From Blakeslea trispora (taxonomy: Eukaryota > Mucoromycota > Mucoromycetes > Mucorales > Choanephoraceae): a stretch of DNA of 64,000 nucleotides. Positions 47,346 through 58,651 of the stretch are shown here, piece by piece. Within the stretch, counting starts at the first letter, position 1; each line of letters opens with the position of its first letter. A model generated the notes under the pieces. The model saw only the letters and a program-made list of their open reading frames with translations, made no database searches and was not told the DNA's origin. The DNA is taken from assembly GCA_025331445.1 (NCBI GenBank), contig JAIWNE010000053.1, forward strand, positions 62,001 to 126,000, written 5' to 3'. The translations under genes were made by a program, and so were the position numbers.

Positions 47346-48755
47346 ATGACAAAAGAACCTATTCGCTGCCTAGAGTTTTTTAGTGGAATTGGTGGCTTGG
47401 TAAAAATACATGGTATCTGCTTCGATGGCAAGAAATAACTTTTAGCAAATGTGTTAGCACTATGCACTCAAGATCGCCGGGATCAACGCTGATGTTGTAG
47501 GGGCCTTCGATATTAACGTAGTAGCAAACAAAGTGTATTCTTACAACTTCAACATCACACCTTCTAAAGTAAGACATTGCGATCCAAACAAAGATTGAAG
47601 GAAGTAACTGATCTGTCTATAGAAATTGATTGATCGTCTTACAGTGAGCGATATCGAAAAACACAAAGCAGATTGCTGGCTGCTAAGTCCTCCCTGTCAG
47701 CCTTACACTCAAGGTGGTAATCGTAAAGATACAGAGGATGCCCGATCTCAGGGTCTTTTGCACTTGATTGATGTGTTACCGAAGCTTGCTGAAGCACCTA
47801 CTTATATCTTTTTAGAGAATGTCAAAAATTTTGAAGTATGTCGTTTATAAGGAGATTGCAAGTTGAAAAATTGATTTTTTTTGCTGCCAACTGTAGATTT
47901 CGCAATCGAGAGAGAAACTTGTGGATCAGTTGGATCAGCTAGGATACGAAATCAACGAATGCTTATTGACACCATTGCAATTTGGTATTCCAAACCATAG
48001 AATGCGGTACTATCTATCCGCTCGCAGAACACATCAAACCAAACCTGAAGGACAAGAGCCATATCTGAAAAATTCTAGTATTAAAACAAGATGGCCCTTC
48101 ACAGATGAAGAAATCGAGTTCTCTCTTCCTCAGCTATCTCAATTTTTAGAATTAGACAATCCAGATGTAATCAAAGAAACATTAGTTCCTGAGAAGTACA
48201 TCACAAAGCTTTACAAGTTTCGCCTTGATGTTGTAAGGCCAGTTGACACTATGACAACATGCGTGACAAAGGTGAGAGACAATATGCGTATATTGAGTTC
48301 GTTGGTTGACCTGGATGTATATTGTATGATCTAGGCTTATGGGTCTCACCATCTTCAAACAAGCGGCTCCCTTGTGCAAACAAAGCGTTTAGATGTAAAT
48401 TCGAAGCAGCTTTTCAGAGGTCATTATTGTCGACTAACTCTTGCATATGTTTATATAGTGTACAGACTATAATTGGGATGATATGTCTTCTTTACTACCC
48501 TTTGGATTGCGTTTTCTTTCACCTACTGAAATAGCTCGCTTGCATGCTTTTCCAGTCGAGCCATACCAACTCAAGCTAAGCACAAAAGCTGACACATCTT
48601 CCACTCCGTCATATAGATACTTTTCCCCTCCTTGTTGCTTGCCTCGTTTAGTTTTTCCTGAGGACATAACACAGAAACAGCAGTACCGACTACTCGGAAA
48701 CAGTTTGAACTGCTGGGTAGTTGCAGAACTATATCGTTGTGTATTATTTATTTAA
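47346..48755 (+). CDS. DNMT2: DNMT2/TRDMT1-type tRNA cytosine-5 methyltransferase
   Basis: 369 residues in six exons: 47346-47399, 47458-47568, 47623-47835, 47897-48271, 48335-48394 and 48459-48755. Motif I CLEFFSGIGGLHYAL binds S-adenosylmethionine, motif IV SPPCQPYTQ carries the catalytic Cys at about residue 80, and motif VI is LENVKNF. LQFGIPNHRMRYYLSAR is motif VIII. The DNMT2-specific C-F-T block appears as TTCVTKAYGSH, followed by SGSLVQ, and motif X is YRLLGNSLNCWVVAEL. The length and lack of N-terminal regulatory domains match DNMT2, which methylates C38 of tRNA-Asp and related tRNAs. The usual Phe of CFT is Val here. DNMT2-like enzymes are sometimes the only C5-methyltransferases kept in a genome; this window cannot tell. 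Confidence 0.94.
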
Positions 48756-49165
48756 AAGAAAGAAAAAACTAATGTCTACCACAATCTTTTTTTTTTTGCA
48801 CTATCGGAAGGTTCTATTTATCAACTGAGCAAATTGAAACATTCCAGACTAAATTTTGAAGCAAATAGATCATCTGAAGGAAAAAGAAAACACAAATAAA
48901 GTGTATTTGAATAAGGAATGAGGAAGATTATCAAGCAAACTGTATATCTCCAACACTATATGTCATATCTCGAATATAGCTAAGAATGACATGTCCATAT
49001 ACCAAATGACAGCAAAAAAAAGAGAGAGGGTCAAAGTACATGCAAATGCATATATATATCCATGCATGTATAAATATAAGCTATTGCTTATTTTTATATT
49101 TCTTCCTGTTGACAGTTAGCCCTTCACATCTATATATATACTTCAGATAAAGTATAGAGGGAGAA
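48756..49165. promoter_or_regulatory. Spacer and core promoter of the repeat protein gene
   Basis: 410 bases. A TATATATATA stretch at 49131-49140 lies only about 30 bases before the ATG at 49166, implying either a very short leader or a more upstream TATA (for example 49051-49058). The first part is the DNMT2 3' UTR. Confidence 0.4.
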
Positions 49166-51651
49166 ATGAAGCTTCCTCTTTTGTCTTTAATTGCTTCTGC
49201 AGCTCTAGTTGCTGCTAGTCCTGCTGGACATTACAAGTAACCTACTACGTAATCAAGGATGTTGATAAAGTCATTAATCATCTATACAATAGCTTATTTA
49301 AGCGAGATATTTTTTCTGTCAGAACTGTTGTTGTTAATGGTCAATCTCAAGTTGAACTTTTTGACGCTGTTCCTACTACTACTTTTACTTCGACTTTCAC
49401 TGTACATACTAGTACTACCACAGAAACCGAAGTTGTTAATTCCTACCTCTGTAAGTTAAAGAAAAAGGAATTAAATGACTGACACTCATGTCTTTACCTT
49501 CAAAAAGTTTACTGGCCTAGAAACGATCCTCAGGCCGCTATTCAGTCTTTTAGAGCTGCAGTTAATAAGCTTAATGCTGCACTTGCGGCTGCTGGTATAC
49601 CTCCCGAATCCTATGACTTAGCATCTTTGGGTGCACTAGTTCAGTCATTTAACAGTGCTATTGGGTCCGTTAATAACTTGGTTGTTGCTGTTGAAAGTGC
49701 TATTGAATCCATTCCTGCCTCTATTGCTTCTGTCGGTAATGCTGTTAATGCTGTCAGCAACATCGTTGCTCCTCTTCCTTCGGACTTGTTGGCTGTTGAT
49801 AGTGCTGTAGGATCTGTTGGAAGCGCTGTTGCTAGTGTTGGTAGTGCTGTTGCTGGTGTCAATAACACAGTTGGCAGTGTTGGCTCTGCTCTTGGCTCTG
49901 CCATCTCTGATGTTGGCTCTGCTGTTGCTGGTGTCAATAACACAGTTGGCAGTGTTGGCTCTGCTCTTGGCTCTGCCATCTCTGACGTTGGTTCTGCTGT
50001 TGCTGGCATTGATTCTGCTGTTGACGGTATTGATGATGCTGTAGCATCTGTTGGCGATCTTGTTTCTGACGTTGGTGCTCTTGTGGGAGGTGTTGTGTCT
50101 GATGTAGCTGTAGCTGTCAGCGCTATTGTTGCACCTATATCTAGCGCTGTTTCTGATGTTGGTAGTGCCGTCTCTGATGTCAACACTATTGTCGCTCCTC
50201 TTGCTGGTGCTATTGCCGGTGTTGGTAGCGCCGTTTCTGATGTCAACACTATTGTCTCTCCTCTTGCTGGTGCTATTGCCGGTGTTGGTAGCGCCGTCTC
50301 TGATGTCAACACTATTGTCGCTCCTCTTGCTGGTGCTATTGCCGGTGTTGGTAGTGCCGTCTCTGATGTCAACACTATTGTCGCTCCTCTTGCTGGTGCT
50401 ATTGCCGGTGTTGGTAGTGCCGTTTCTGATGTCAACACTATTGTCTCTCCTCTTGCTGGTGCTATTGCCGGTGTTGGTAGCGCCGTCTCTGATGTCAACA
50501 CTATTGTCGCTCCTCTTGCTGGTGCTATTGCCGGTGTTGGTAGTGCCGTTTCTGATGTCAACACTATTGTCGCTCCTCTTGCTGGTGCTATTGCCGGTGT
50601 TGGTAGTGCCGTTTCTGATGTCAACACTATTGTCTCTCCTCTTGCTGGTGCTATTGCCGGTGTTGGTAGCGCCGTTTCTGATGTCAACACTATTGTCGCT
50701 CCTCTTGCTGGTGCTATTGCCGGTGTTGGTAGTGCCGTTTCTGATGTCAACACTATTGTCTCTCCTCTTGCTGGTGCTATTGCCGGTGTTGGTAGCGCCG
50801 TCTCTGATGTCAACACTATTGTCGCTCCTCTTGCTGGTGCTATTGCCGGTGTTGGTAGCGCCGTTTCTGATGTCAACACTATTGTCTCTCCTCTTGCTGG
50901 TGCTATTGCCGGTGTTGGTAGCGCCGTCTCTGATGTCAACACTATTGTCGCTCCTCTTGCTGGTGCTATTGCCGGTGTTGGTAGTGCCGTCTCTGATGTC
51001 AACACTATTGTCGCTCCTCTTGCTGGTGCTATTGCCGGTGTTGGTAGCGCCGTTTCTGATGTCAACACTATTGTCTCTCCTCTTGCTGGTGCTATTGCCG
51101 GTGTTGGTAGCGCCGTCTCTGATGTCAACACTATTGTCGCTCCTCTTGCTGGTGCTATTGCCGGTGTTGGTAGTGCCGTCTCTGATGTCAACACTATTGT
51201 CGCTCCTCTTGCTGGTGCTATTGCCGGTGTTGGTAGTGCCGTTTCTGATGTCAACACTATTGTCTCTCCTCTTGCTGGTGCTATTGACAATATAGGTGAT
51301 GCTGTTAACGGTATTGTAGGCAACGTTGGTGACATTGTTGTCACTTTAGGAGTTGCTGTCGCCGAAGTTGGTAATGCCCTCTCTGGTATCAACACTCTTG
51401 TCGCACCTCTTGGTGGCGCTATTGCTGGTGTCGGCACTGCTGTATCCAGTGTTGGCACTGCTGTAGCCGGAGTTGGCACTGCTGTTGGCGGTATAAATGG
51501 CATTGTTGCTCCTCTTCCTGGCCAGTTATCGGCTGTTTCTACCCTGGTTGCAGCTATTTCTACTCTGGTTGCTCCTGTTCCTCCCCAATTGCCAGCTGCT
51601 CCTAACCAATTGCTAGCTGTTTCTAGCCTGGTTGTGCCATTCGAACTTTGA
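49166..51651 (+). CDS. Secreted Ala/Val/Gly/Ser repeat protein, probable cell-surface protein
   Basis: 790 residues in three exons (49166-49236, 49293-49450, 49508-51651). The signal peptide is LPLLSLIASAALVAASPAG. A unique Thr-rich segment (VPTTTFTSTFTVHTSTTTE) and FYWPRNDPQAAIQSFRAAVN follow. The bulk is low-complexity sequence with a hydrophobic small-residue rhythm: 2 units of 25 residues (GVNNTVGSVGSALGS), then 18 units of 21 residues (SAVSDVNTIV[AS]PLAGAIAGVG). The tail has degenerate units and LVAPVPPQLPAAPNQLL. There are almost no charged residues other than Asp, and no GPI signal is obvious. The VxxLxxAIxxV-like spacing distantly recalls fungal hydrophobic-surface-binding (HsbA-like) proteins, but I cannot confirm it. 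A wall-bound or secreted adhesive or surfactant-like role is inference. Confidence 0.8.
49846..49995 (+). repeat. Two tandem 75-bp coding units
   Basis: Units 49846-49920 and 49921-49995 are nearly identical and encode a 25-residue period containing AVAGVNNTVGSVGSALGS. They precede the main 63-bp array in the same exon. Confidence 0.9.
50164..51297 (+). repeat. 18 tandem 63-bp coding units with higher-order structure
   Basis: Each unit encodes 21 residues and differs from the others at three main sites: AGT/AGC (Ser), GTC/GTT (Val) and GCT/TCT (Ala/Ser before PLAG). The Ala/Ser order is A S A A S A A S A S A S A A S A A S. Every Ser unit carries GTT, and every unit following a Ser unit starts AGC, so variants are inherited in blocks. 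The last unit ends IDNIG instead of IAGVG. Confidence 0.95.
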
Positions 51652-54229
51652 TAGCTATAAACTTAGTTTATCTCAATATTTAATTTCCCCAAATTCATCA
51701 GTCAGTTATACTATTTATTCATTTTCTTTATACAATACCACCACACACTGCTTTTGTTAAGTTGTTTTTAGAAGAAAGTACAGTTTATTAACTTGAAACT
51801 TAGACGAATCAACAAATAAAATCAAACGATTAAAAAAAAACAGAGTATGGATATTGATGAATGACGCAGTTGACCAAATCAGTATCAAGGAGAAAAAGAA
51901 AGAAAGAAACAACTTGGTACAACTATCCAGTTTACCAAAAAGATGAAATAAGCTCGATTCAAGTTTTTGACTTTGATGATAGCTTGTAGAGATACTTATT
52001 TTCAACCAAGATACAAGTAGTTTTTTTCTTTCATTAACTTTTTGATACTTTAGAAATAATTGCTTCATACCTTTCCATATGTAAGTGGGTAGTTGGGTCA
52101 GTTTAGGCTATGCGATAAGGACGGCCATCCCCTTCTTAGATATACCTTGTAATTGATTTTGTTCAGAAGCGATTAGTCTTTTCTTGTATTAAAATATCGA
52201 GCATCATTATTTGTGTGTTATAAGATGATGATATCTAATCATCACAAGATTTGTGCAAACTTCTAGCTATACACATGGTAGATTCCATAGTATTCTATTA
52301 ACTGTTAGTAAGAAAGAATTCATAAACACATATCTGGCAATGCTTTCAATGTGTTAGCTACTCATATTGGAAGCTCTATATGCCATGTCATTTCCCTTCG
52401 CCAACATGTTTCATCATTTTATAACTATCTCTAATACATATGCTGAAACATTTAAATGACTGCATCTTTTTTTTTTTCTACAAGCAGTGTCTAATCACTG
52501 CCTCAGTGCTTTTTAGTGATTCTTTTCATAGACTTTATCTTTTCTTGCTCTCATTAACCTTGACTTTCTCTAGTTCTGGTAGCTTCCTGATCTCATTCAA
52601 GTCAACATCATTGAATAAAATTACCCCCCCCCAATATTGTGCGAGTGATGGTATAAATGAAGCTGATGCTTCGACTAAGCTGACATACCATTAACTAAGC
52701 AAGCATTAGGGCTTCTCATGTTGATATTTGATACCGATTTCATGTTGACGGTATGCAGTTTTGTTTTCTTTCATCAAGATAGCCCATATCAGCACTTTCT
52801 GCTCATTTTTTCTTGGTATAATTATACTATTCTTCAACATTTTTAGGGCTTCTTTTCATTACAGGATGAAAAGGGTTACTTTCCAACAACAACTTTCTTT
52901 AAAAATGAAATTTCCCTACTTCTCAGTCATATTTCAGCTACAATATTTTTTTTTTTTTGCCGCCTGAGGGTATTCATCAAAAAAGTCGAATCAAGTGCTA
53001 GTTGTGCTCTTCCCTGGGATGGCTTCTTGTTATAGAAGCTGGTCTTTTTAGATATGTAAATTTCAAATGGATGTTTTTTTGGAGATAGTTTGTTTATTTT
53101 TGAGCAACACGAGCTTCAACTTGAGTCTTACGAGCAGAAGCGGCAGCATTCAAGAGTTTGAATCTATCAAAACAGTAGTAAGAACTGCATTTTTTCTTTA
53201 CTTGACAAAATAGACATCATGTTTTTTTTCTACCAGTTGCTAGCTCTGTATCTAGGCCTTTAAAACCATTTTTTCAGCTGACGGTCAAGTTCCTTTGTGG
53301 ATTCAGCAGGGATTAATCAATATCAAGAAGCAGTCATGATGAATCTAGTGTTGAAAGGGTTGACTTCTTTCCCATAATTTATTGCCTGTATTTCTTGTTT
53401 ATTCTTGTAGATTATCTGCTTGCATCTCACGAAATATTTTTGCCACAAGCCTGATTGTCTCACATTATCATCTGTACTAGCACCGCTCAGAGTGAGTCTT
53501 GTAAAAGTGAGAGGTTTTGAAGAGCATGAAGACAAATCACGATGTATCAGATTCGCTCTTGAATTAGTGTAAAAGCTTTCATGTGCACTTCATCTTATAA
53601 AGAAATACTTGTACCTTATTATTGTTGACGATACTATCCTTTCAATAAGATCTATACATTCTGGCTTTAACCAAGCGATTTTTCTTTTATTTTGGTAGCA
53701 TAGCTTTTTGTTTTGTTTTGATGTGTGCTTAATTGTTTAATACCTGTCAAGGCTGCTAGGTGGTTTGCTATTTGCGCTTATGTATGTTGCTCAATTACAT
53801 CTACTACCACCAATTTTTGGAATACATTAGACTTCTACAAATATCTTTTAAAAAAAGAGTTGTTCTTCTTACCCATCACGGCAATAAAAAGACTTTGTAA
53901 GATATAAGAATTTGAGTGGTCATTAACAAATCTCTCCGCTACAGATAAAGAAGCAGGAAGAGATAAGTGTAACACTTGATGCTTTCATCCGACATCATGG
54001 ACTTAAGTGAGAATTAACTCCGTAGCATAAAGCTTAGTTTATCATGTTTTTCCTTTTTTAGTCACTTTTTTTTTTTTTTTTTTTTTTGGTCCCCACGCAA
54101 CAGAGACAAAAAAAAAAAAATGAAATGACCTCACAATCGTCAATGCACTAGGGAAAAATAAAATGCCAAGTCTTGTTTTCTCGGTAATTTTCTTTTGTTT
54201 TTTTTTACTTTACTTTTTTTTTAAATAGT
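51652..54229. other. 2.6-kb gene-poor region
   Basis: Contains the repeat gene's 3' UTR, AT-rich sequence and short frames without recognised content (51757-52068 minus, 52440-52694 plus, 53323-53535 minus). An orphan exon-like piece at 53094-53163 is listed separately. The last 180 bases are T-rich leader of the carboxypeptidase gene. Confidence 0.45.
53094..53163 (-). pseudogene. Orphan terminal-exon-like fragment
   Basis: After an acceptor GATAG, 70 bases read FKLLNAAASARKTQVEARVA, then QK and a stop. Composition and codon choice look like a genuine, well-expressed protein's C-terminus, but no matching upstream exon is visible on the minus strand up to the carboxypeptidase gene. It may be a fragment of a duplicated gene. 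Family not recognised. Confidence 0.3.
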
Positions 54230-56202
54230 ATGCCTTCTTTATTTTCTTTGGCCAAGCTGGCTGTAGTGGCCTCTTGCGTATTCAGCTTGACTGCGGCTGA
54301 ACCTGCTTTGTTTCAACAACAAGGTGCTGTCGTAGAATTTGGCGAAAAGGCCTGGAATGAAGCTCAACATGTGTTTGAAGGTGTTGGCGATAAGGTTCAA
54401 GATGCTGCTGATAAGCTCAAGAACATCTTGAACCATGGCGTTGATACATTCACTCACTTTAGTCACCCTGCTTTCCCTCAATATGCCATGAGATACAAGA
54501 AGCCTTCTCTTTGTGATCCTAACGTGAAACAGGTAAGACATCATTTTTTTTAAAAGAAAAAAAAAGCTCATTTTTTTTTCATTGCCTATATAGATCTCGG
54601 GTTATTTGGATGTTGGAAAGGACAAACACTTTTTCTTTTGGTTCTTTGAATCCAGAGACAAACCAAAGACAGACCCTCTAGTCTTATGGTTAAACGGTGG
54701 TCCCGGCTGTTCTTCTTTAACTGGTCTTTTCATGGAACTCGGGTAAAGTTTGAATACGCATATAGGTACTGATTGCAAAAGTTGTATTTATTGCGATCTT
54801 TTATAGTCCTTGTACTGTCAACAAAGAAGGTACTGACACATATAACAATCCTTATTCTTGGAACGATAAGGCCAACGTCATCTTCTTGGATCAAGTGAGT
54901 TGTGCAAAATGAAACGCTTTGTTTATGTTGGATAGAATCGGATAAACTTATTAACCATGATTGTAGCCATTGAATGTTGGTTTCTCTCACGGTAGCAATG
55001 GTGCTTCCAACACAGATGCTGCTGCTGAAGATGTCTATGCTTTCCTCCAACTCTTCTTTAAGGAATTTCCTCGTAACGTATCTCTATGATGTCACGTTGG
55101 ACACACAAACTAAATAACTTTATTTTTTTTTTAGAATATGCCGATCTTGATTTCCATGTCTCCGGAGAGTCTTGTAAGTCATTGATGATACTCTGTATCC
55201 TTCTTCTTTAACTAAATTTTCATATTTCTTTAGATGCTGGTAAAAAGACCCTTTTTTTTTTCTTTAGAAAAAAAACACACCCATATCAAAAAGGGTTTTA
55301 AAAAAATGGATGCTAACTTTTTTTGATGATTTTTAGGCCATTATATCCCTCGTATCGGTGGTGTCATCAACGAGTATAACAAAGGCAACTTCCAATCCAT
55401 GGAACTCTACCGTAAGAAGCACACTTTATCCAACATCAATCTCAAGACCTTGTTGATTGGTAATGGCTTGACTGATCCTTTGATCCAATACAAGTATTAC
55501 GCCAAGATGGCCTGTGACAACTCTTACGGCCCTGTCTTGAGCAAGTCTACCTGTGACAGCATGGAAGCTCAATTCCCCGCTTGCGAGCGTTTGATTCAAA
55601 ACTGTTATGATAGCCAAAACGTCTTTTCTTGCTTACCTGCTGCCATGAAGTGTAACAAAGATCAGATTAGCCCTTACCAACAAACTGGCATGAACCCTTA
55701 TGACGTACGTGAAAAGTGTAAGGGCGGCAACTTGTGCTATGAAATTCTTGAGTCTGTACAAAAGTACTTGAATATCCCCGAAGTCAAGAAAGAAATTGGC
55801 GCTGAAACCGAGAAATATGAAAGCTGTAACATGCAAATCAACTTTAGATTCCAAATGGCTGGTGACTGGATGCGTCCTTATGTCAATGAGGTGCCCAAGC
55901 TTTTGGAAGATGATATCAAGATCTTGATCTATGCTGGTGATGCCGATTATATCTGTAACTGGATGGGTAACAAGGCTTGGACTCTTGCTTTACCTTGGAC
56001 CGGCCATGAAGAATTTGCTGCTGCTAATGATACTGAGTGGTACTCTGATCGTCTCGGCAAGCAGGCTGGTGAGCTCCGTAAGACTCAAGATAACCGTTTT
56101 GCTTTCTTGCGTGTCTTTAATGCAGGTCATATGGTTCCTTATGACCAACCTGAAAGCGGTCTTGATATGCTGCAACAATGGGTTAGTGGCAAACTCAACT
56201 AA
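54230..56202 (+). CDS. Serine carboxypeptidase (carboxypeptidase Y-like, S10)
   Basis: Vacuolar or secreted serine carboxypeptidase of 518 residues in seven exons: 54230-54532, 54594-54742, 54807-54894, 54967-55072, 55135-55173, 55234-55239 (6 nt) and 55337-56202. It has a signal peptide ([19 protein letters not shown]) and a propeptide with amphipathic helices. The mature part begins near ISGYLDV. The oxyanion region is [14 protein letters not shown], the nucleophile Ser is in GESYAGHYIP, the catalytic Asp is in [15 protein letters not shown], and His is in [12 protein letters not shown]. The Cys-rich insert between them ([18 protein letters not shown]) matches the disulfide-bearing cap of CPY. 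The Tyr-Ala after the catalytic Ser come from the 6-nt exon. It removes C-terminal residues from peptides at acidic pH. Confidence 0.95.
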
Positions 56203-56944
56203 ATGTGTGTTTGCACTTTCTCTCTTTTTTTTTTTCATTTTGAAAGAAAACTTCGTAAATAAATGTATAAATAAATGAGTTATGTAAAGAAACGTATGGA
56301 TGAAATAGGATGGCTAAACTTGTTCACTTGTATTTGTTTATGACCTACATAAAGTGGCATCAAAATCGAACAAGGATCAATGACTGTCATATGAATGAAT
56401 AGATCAATCAAGCACAACTCAAAACAATGGCCTTGATTGAGTTTTTGAGCTACAAGATATTTGATTTGTTCCCAAACACATTGAGTCACATCCATTTAAA
56501 TCATTAGCAGTAATCAATTATTTGCATGTAATACATTGAAACAGATGTAGCGTAAGATCAATGATTGTTTCCAGTATAGATTCATACATTGCCACCCGCA
56601 AACACTGACTAAGCTAACAAGAAAATAAACCAGAAAAAAGTAAAAAAAAAAAAAGAACTATAACCCCAGTGAGATAAACAAATTGAAAGAATGTGCCCTA
56701 AAAAGAAAAAAAAAAAAAAAGAAAAGCTTAACTAGGTAATTTCAGTAATTTGGGCTACGCAAATCTAACAAAAAGGATACTATCAAAGGCAATTTATAGA
56801 TATTAAAGTTGCTATGTCTTTTTTTTCTTGGTAGTAAAATCCAATTTATTCAAGAAATGCAAACTTTAATTGTTTGGTTCTATGTGATGCAGTTCCCTTT
56901 TTTTTTCTTACCCAAGTCCTTTTATTTCTTTTTATCTATATTAT
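56203..56944. other. Spacer between carboxypeptidase and F-box genes
   Basis: 742 bases, AATAAA-like sequence near 56259 and 56267, A-rich homopolymers at 56640-56720. The minus frame 56280-56495 shows no known domain. TATATTATATG directly abuts the next start codon. Confidence 0.45.
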
Positions 56945-58651
56945 ATGAAAAGAATCTTACCAACAGAAATTCATCTTCAGGTTTTAACATATGTTAACAA
57001 AAAAACTTTGCTGGAGTATCAATTGGTATGTAGAAATTGGAATTTACCAGCAAGGCATTTGTTGTATCAAAATGTTCGCATTAGAAATTATTCGCAATTT
57101 CGAAAATTCGCAAAGACAGTTGCAGCCTATCCTTACTTGGGCAATTTGGTGGTCACACTTGATGTAAGTGATTTGCGTTTTACAAGCTTGGATAGCCAAG
57201 ACGACAGCTTATCAGGAAACAATGCAACATTCAATCTACTCATTCACCATACACCCAATATGAGATCGTTTTGCTCAAATGTTGGAATTCCAGGATCCCT
57301 TTATATTGCCATTGCCACAGCACGCTACCAAGGTCACTGGACACATCTATGCTGCATCACAGATCCCAAGTGGTACAACGATCACACTGATTACTTTACA
57401 GCATTAGTGGCATTTCGACAATCACTTACTGAGCTCAAGATACCTATCATTTTAGGCCATGGGCCAATGAGTTTTGAGGAATGGCTGTTTGATTCAACAA
57501 AGATTAACTTTATAAACCTCAGAAAGATATGTTGTTACACAGGTGGAACTGTCAGCATAGAGACGATTGATAAAATCATAGATGGATTTCCTCAATTAAA
57601 ATCAGTGCATCTCAAGCTGTGTCAAGTGTTTTATCATCCCATCCAATCCATCAATCCCAAGCCAGAGATTGCCATTCAAACGCTTTGTATTGATATCGAG
57701 CATTTGACAGACACTCTGATTCTTTATATATGCAAGAGATTCCCCAACGTAGACAGCTTCACATTATGCACATCTACACCCTCTGTCTCGATAGGCCCCT
57801 TTTTGTCCAAGGTAGCTATTGATGCATTTGTATCTTATCTCCGTTCTGTAAATAAGTTCAATGTGTCTTTTGGACTGTTGGAGAATCAAAGGCAACTTGT
57901 GTCAGCGCTGTCCAAAGCTCATTGGCAAGGAAAGCGAAAAGTATTGCTCACATTGAATGATGATGAAGGGTGCCTCTTAAGAAGAATAAAGATCCAAGCA
58001 GAGCAGTTTTCTTCAACTGGCCAGTATAGAACTATAAGGATCAAGAATGCCACATGTTTAAAGCCAAGATTGCAAGATTGGATAGGTTATATGAGCCAGA
58101 TAGATAGATTGGAGCTTGGTGATCATAAAACAAAAACGTTAAGAGACATTTCGGGTTACTTGGACGAACTGGTTCTTTACAGTAAGCAGATCAAAGTGCT
58201 CACTCTGTCAAACTGCCTCATCAACTGCTTCAACTCGACATTTTCACAGGCATCGTTAACCTACCTCTCATTAGAAGATTGTGTGTGTTCTTTGGAAGGG
58301 TACCAGACTATATCGCGTGCCTTTCCCAATTTGAAACATATATCTATCATTCAATCAAGACTACAAAATCGACATGTGATTATCTCTATGCCCTTTTCGT
58401 CCGTTGACACATTCAAGTTTGAAAGCGATCCCCTATGGCATCTTGACCATTTCTATTTGCAAGTGTCTACAAAGAGTCGTTTTGCACGATACAGACACAC
58501 TAACCGCCATATGAACTTTTACCCGCGATATCAGAAAGCTACTGTCCTAAAGGTTCAAGTGTTTCTCAAACAAATAAAACACTTATCTGTCAGTCTTTAC
58601 AAATCAAACATCATACTCGATCATCAACAAGAAATAAAAAACACAAGCTAA
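56945..58651 (+). CDS. F-box/LRR protein, intronless
   Basis: 568 residues in a single exon, unlike most genes here. The F-box at residues about 4-45 reads ILPTEIHLQVLTYVNKKTLL, then EYQLVCRNWNLPARHLLYQNVRI. The rest is a leucine-rich repeat solenoid with irregular units (YLGNLVVTLDVSDLRF, FPQLKSVHLKLCQV, KQIKVLTLSNCLI, LTYLSLEDCVCS, FPNLKHISIIQSR). The F-box would bind Skp1 and the LRR part a substrate for ubiquitination. It is similar in style, not clearly in sequence, to the protein at 38007-38958; both fit the expanded F-box/LRR family of Mucorales. Confidence 0.85.
   Translation: MKRILPTEIHLQVLTYVNKKTLLEYQLVCRNWNLPARHLLYQNVRIRNYSQFRKFAKTVAAYPYLGNLVVTLDVSDLRFTSLDSQDDSLSGNNATFNLLIHHTPNMRSFCSNVGIPGSLYIAIATARYQGHWTHLCCITDPKWYNDHTDYFTALVAFRQSLTELKIPIILGHGPMSFEEWLFDSTKINFINLRKICCYTGGTVSIETIDKIIDGFPQLKSVHLKLCQVFYHPIQSINPKPEIAIQTLCIDIEHLTDTLILYICKRFPNVDSFTLCTSTPSVSIGPFLSKVAIDAFVSYLRSVNKFNVSFGLLENQRQLVSALSKAHWQGKRKVLLTLNDDEGCLLRRIKIQAEQFSSTGQYRTIRIKNATCLKPRLQDWIGYMSQIDRLELGDHKTKTLRDISGYLDELVLYSKQIKVLTLSNCLINCFNSTFSQASLTYLSLEDCVCSLEGYQTISRAFPNLKHISIIQSRLQNRHVIISMPFSSVDTFKFESDPLWHLDHFYLQVSTKSRFARYRHTNRHMNFYPRYQKATVLKVQVFLKQIKHLSVSLYKSNIILDHQQEIKNTS

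Noticed and set aside
49641..51503. 620-codon minus-strand frame
   Set aside because: By-product of the stop-free 63-bp repeat; no signal peptide or unique domain, while the plus frame has a signal peptide and matching introns.
55240..55336. Alternative acceptor CTTTAG near 55267 for the last carboxypeptidase exon
   Set aside because: It leads to an A-run and a broken frame; only the TTTTAG at 55331-55336 restores GHYIP.
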